Part shown: piece by piece, positions 20,200 through 22,758 of the stretch
Layout: each line of letters starts with the position of its first letter
How positions within the stretch are numbered: position 1 is the stretch's first letter
From: Parachlorella kessleri
Lineage: Eukaryota > Chlorophyta > Trebouxiophyceae > Chlorellales > Chlorellaceae
Length of the DNA: 22,758 bases
NCBI GenBank assembly: GCA_001598975.1
Contig: BBXU01001234.1
Location: 1 to 22,758 of the forward strand
Direction: 5' to 3'
The notes under the pieces: model-generated
Told to the model about the DNA's origin: nothing
Seen by the model: only the letters and a program-made list of their open reading frames with translations
The model's database searches: none
Made by a program: the position numbers and the translations under genes

Positions 20200-20210
20200 T
20201 GTAATTTACA
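20200..20210. promoter_or_regulatory. Palindromic TGTAA / TTACA poly(A) signal for both convergent kinase genes
   Basis: TGTAATTTACA carries TGTAA on the plus strand (20200-20204) and TGTAA on the minus strand (20206-20210), separated by one base. It is about 340 bases past the plus-strand stop and 530 past the modelled minus-strand stop. Confidence 0.55.
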
Positions 20211-20736
20211 GGCACGCTGCCAGAGCAGACCCAAGGAGGTCTGTGCTCGCAGCCAACAGCCTCCAGTTGTAAGTCTCTATCCCCGTACTCCAGCTGTAAC
20301 CCTCTTTCCCTAGTGCCCAAGGTTGGTTGCTTGAAGCGCGTCTTGCAAGGCCCCTATTGTCGGTCTCTGGGCCGCCCTCGGCTCCCTGACTCGCTGCTTG
20401 GCTGCGCGCAACAGGGCACGGGGGGGACTGCTATAAGGGATCAATCCACAGCCATGTGGGCACTGGCATCCCCAAGGAGCTACCGCAGCAATTTAATGGA
20501 CGCCTCCCTGCCGTAGCACAACCCACAATTCGCAAGTACGAAAGCCTGTAAGTGCCAGCAAGGCCACCAGCTATGCAGCCGAACCCCTTCCCAACGACCT
20601 CTACTAACAAGGCATGTCAGCTCCTGTTCCCTGCTTCCCTGGCCTCCTCTGCCGCCTACTCCCCCGAAAGCCAGAGGCCTCAGTTTAATCTGCCTACCAG
20701 CCCGGCAATGCCCAACCAGGCCAGCACCCAGAGAGG

Positions 20737-22758
<2,022 letters not shown>

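Larger units (their letters stand above)
19859..20736. other. Convergent 3' region of the two kinase genes
   Basis: It holds the 3'UTR of the CDK20-like gene and the downstream flank of the NDR-like gene. It contains a 71-bp tandem duplication and a palindromic poly(A) site, listed separately. Plus-strand TGTAA also occurs at 20268-20272 and 20295-20299. A short last exon of the NDR-like gene could hide here, but I could not place one with confidence. Confidence 0.5.

Overview
The window reads as nuclear DNA of a ciliated green alga. I infer a chlorophyte, probably Chlorophyceae/Volvocales, but cannot fix the genus. The reasons are: genes rich in short GT-AG and GC-AG introns, TGTAA-type poly(A) signals, a secreted Ser-Pro-repeat cell-wall-type protein with a Cys-rich motif, a CDK20/LF2-type ciliary-length kinase, and abundant CAG/CTG runs encoding Gln/Ala. 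No single reading frame covers a whole gene. Every model below was built by joining exons whose splice sites, reading phases and family motifs agree.

Layout: (1) 84-1543, + strand, 3' part of a flavin-containing-monooxygenase-like gene. (2) 7250-2572, - strand, a nine-exon Golgi-type glycosyltransferase (GT13, MGAT1/POMGNT1 superfamily) that appears to continue through an intron into a Cys-rich domain resembling the C-terminus of MGAT5 (GT18). A tRNA-related SINE with a perfect 24-bp target duplication lies in the joining intron, directly at its 5' splice site. (3) 9629-7807, - strand, a small single-pass membrane protein of unknown function. (4) 9908-10320, a 413-bp non-autonomous hAT-like element with an exact 8-bp target duplication and a dense TTGGCGAA-type array. 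(5) 11038-10672, - strand, a damaged small heat-shock protein copy, head to head with (6) 11319-13312, + strand, a four-exon small heat-shock protein with an unusually long disordered C-terminal extension; two heat-shock-element-like sites lie between them. (7) 16615-13833, - strand, a secreted fasciclin (FAS1) protein with an N-terminal Cys-rich motif and an (SP)n stalk. (8) 17000-19858, + strand, a CDK20/LF2-like kinase with a one-base frameshift at a C8 tract. (9) 22377-20737, - strand, the 3' part of an NDR-family AGC kinase running out of the window, convergent with (8).

The genes do not form an operon-like system, as expected for a nuclear locus. I see no defence or mobile gene system. 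The most interesting points are the GT13 + GT18-like fusion with a stop codon spanning its exon/intron border, the SINE that duplicated a splice donor, a high share of GC-AG introns (5 of 34 modelled), the hAT-like element with its repeat array, the sHSP pair, and a palindromic TGTAA/TTACA site between the two convergent kinase genes.
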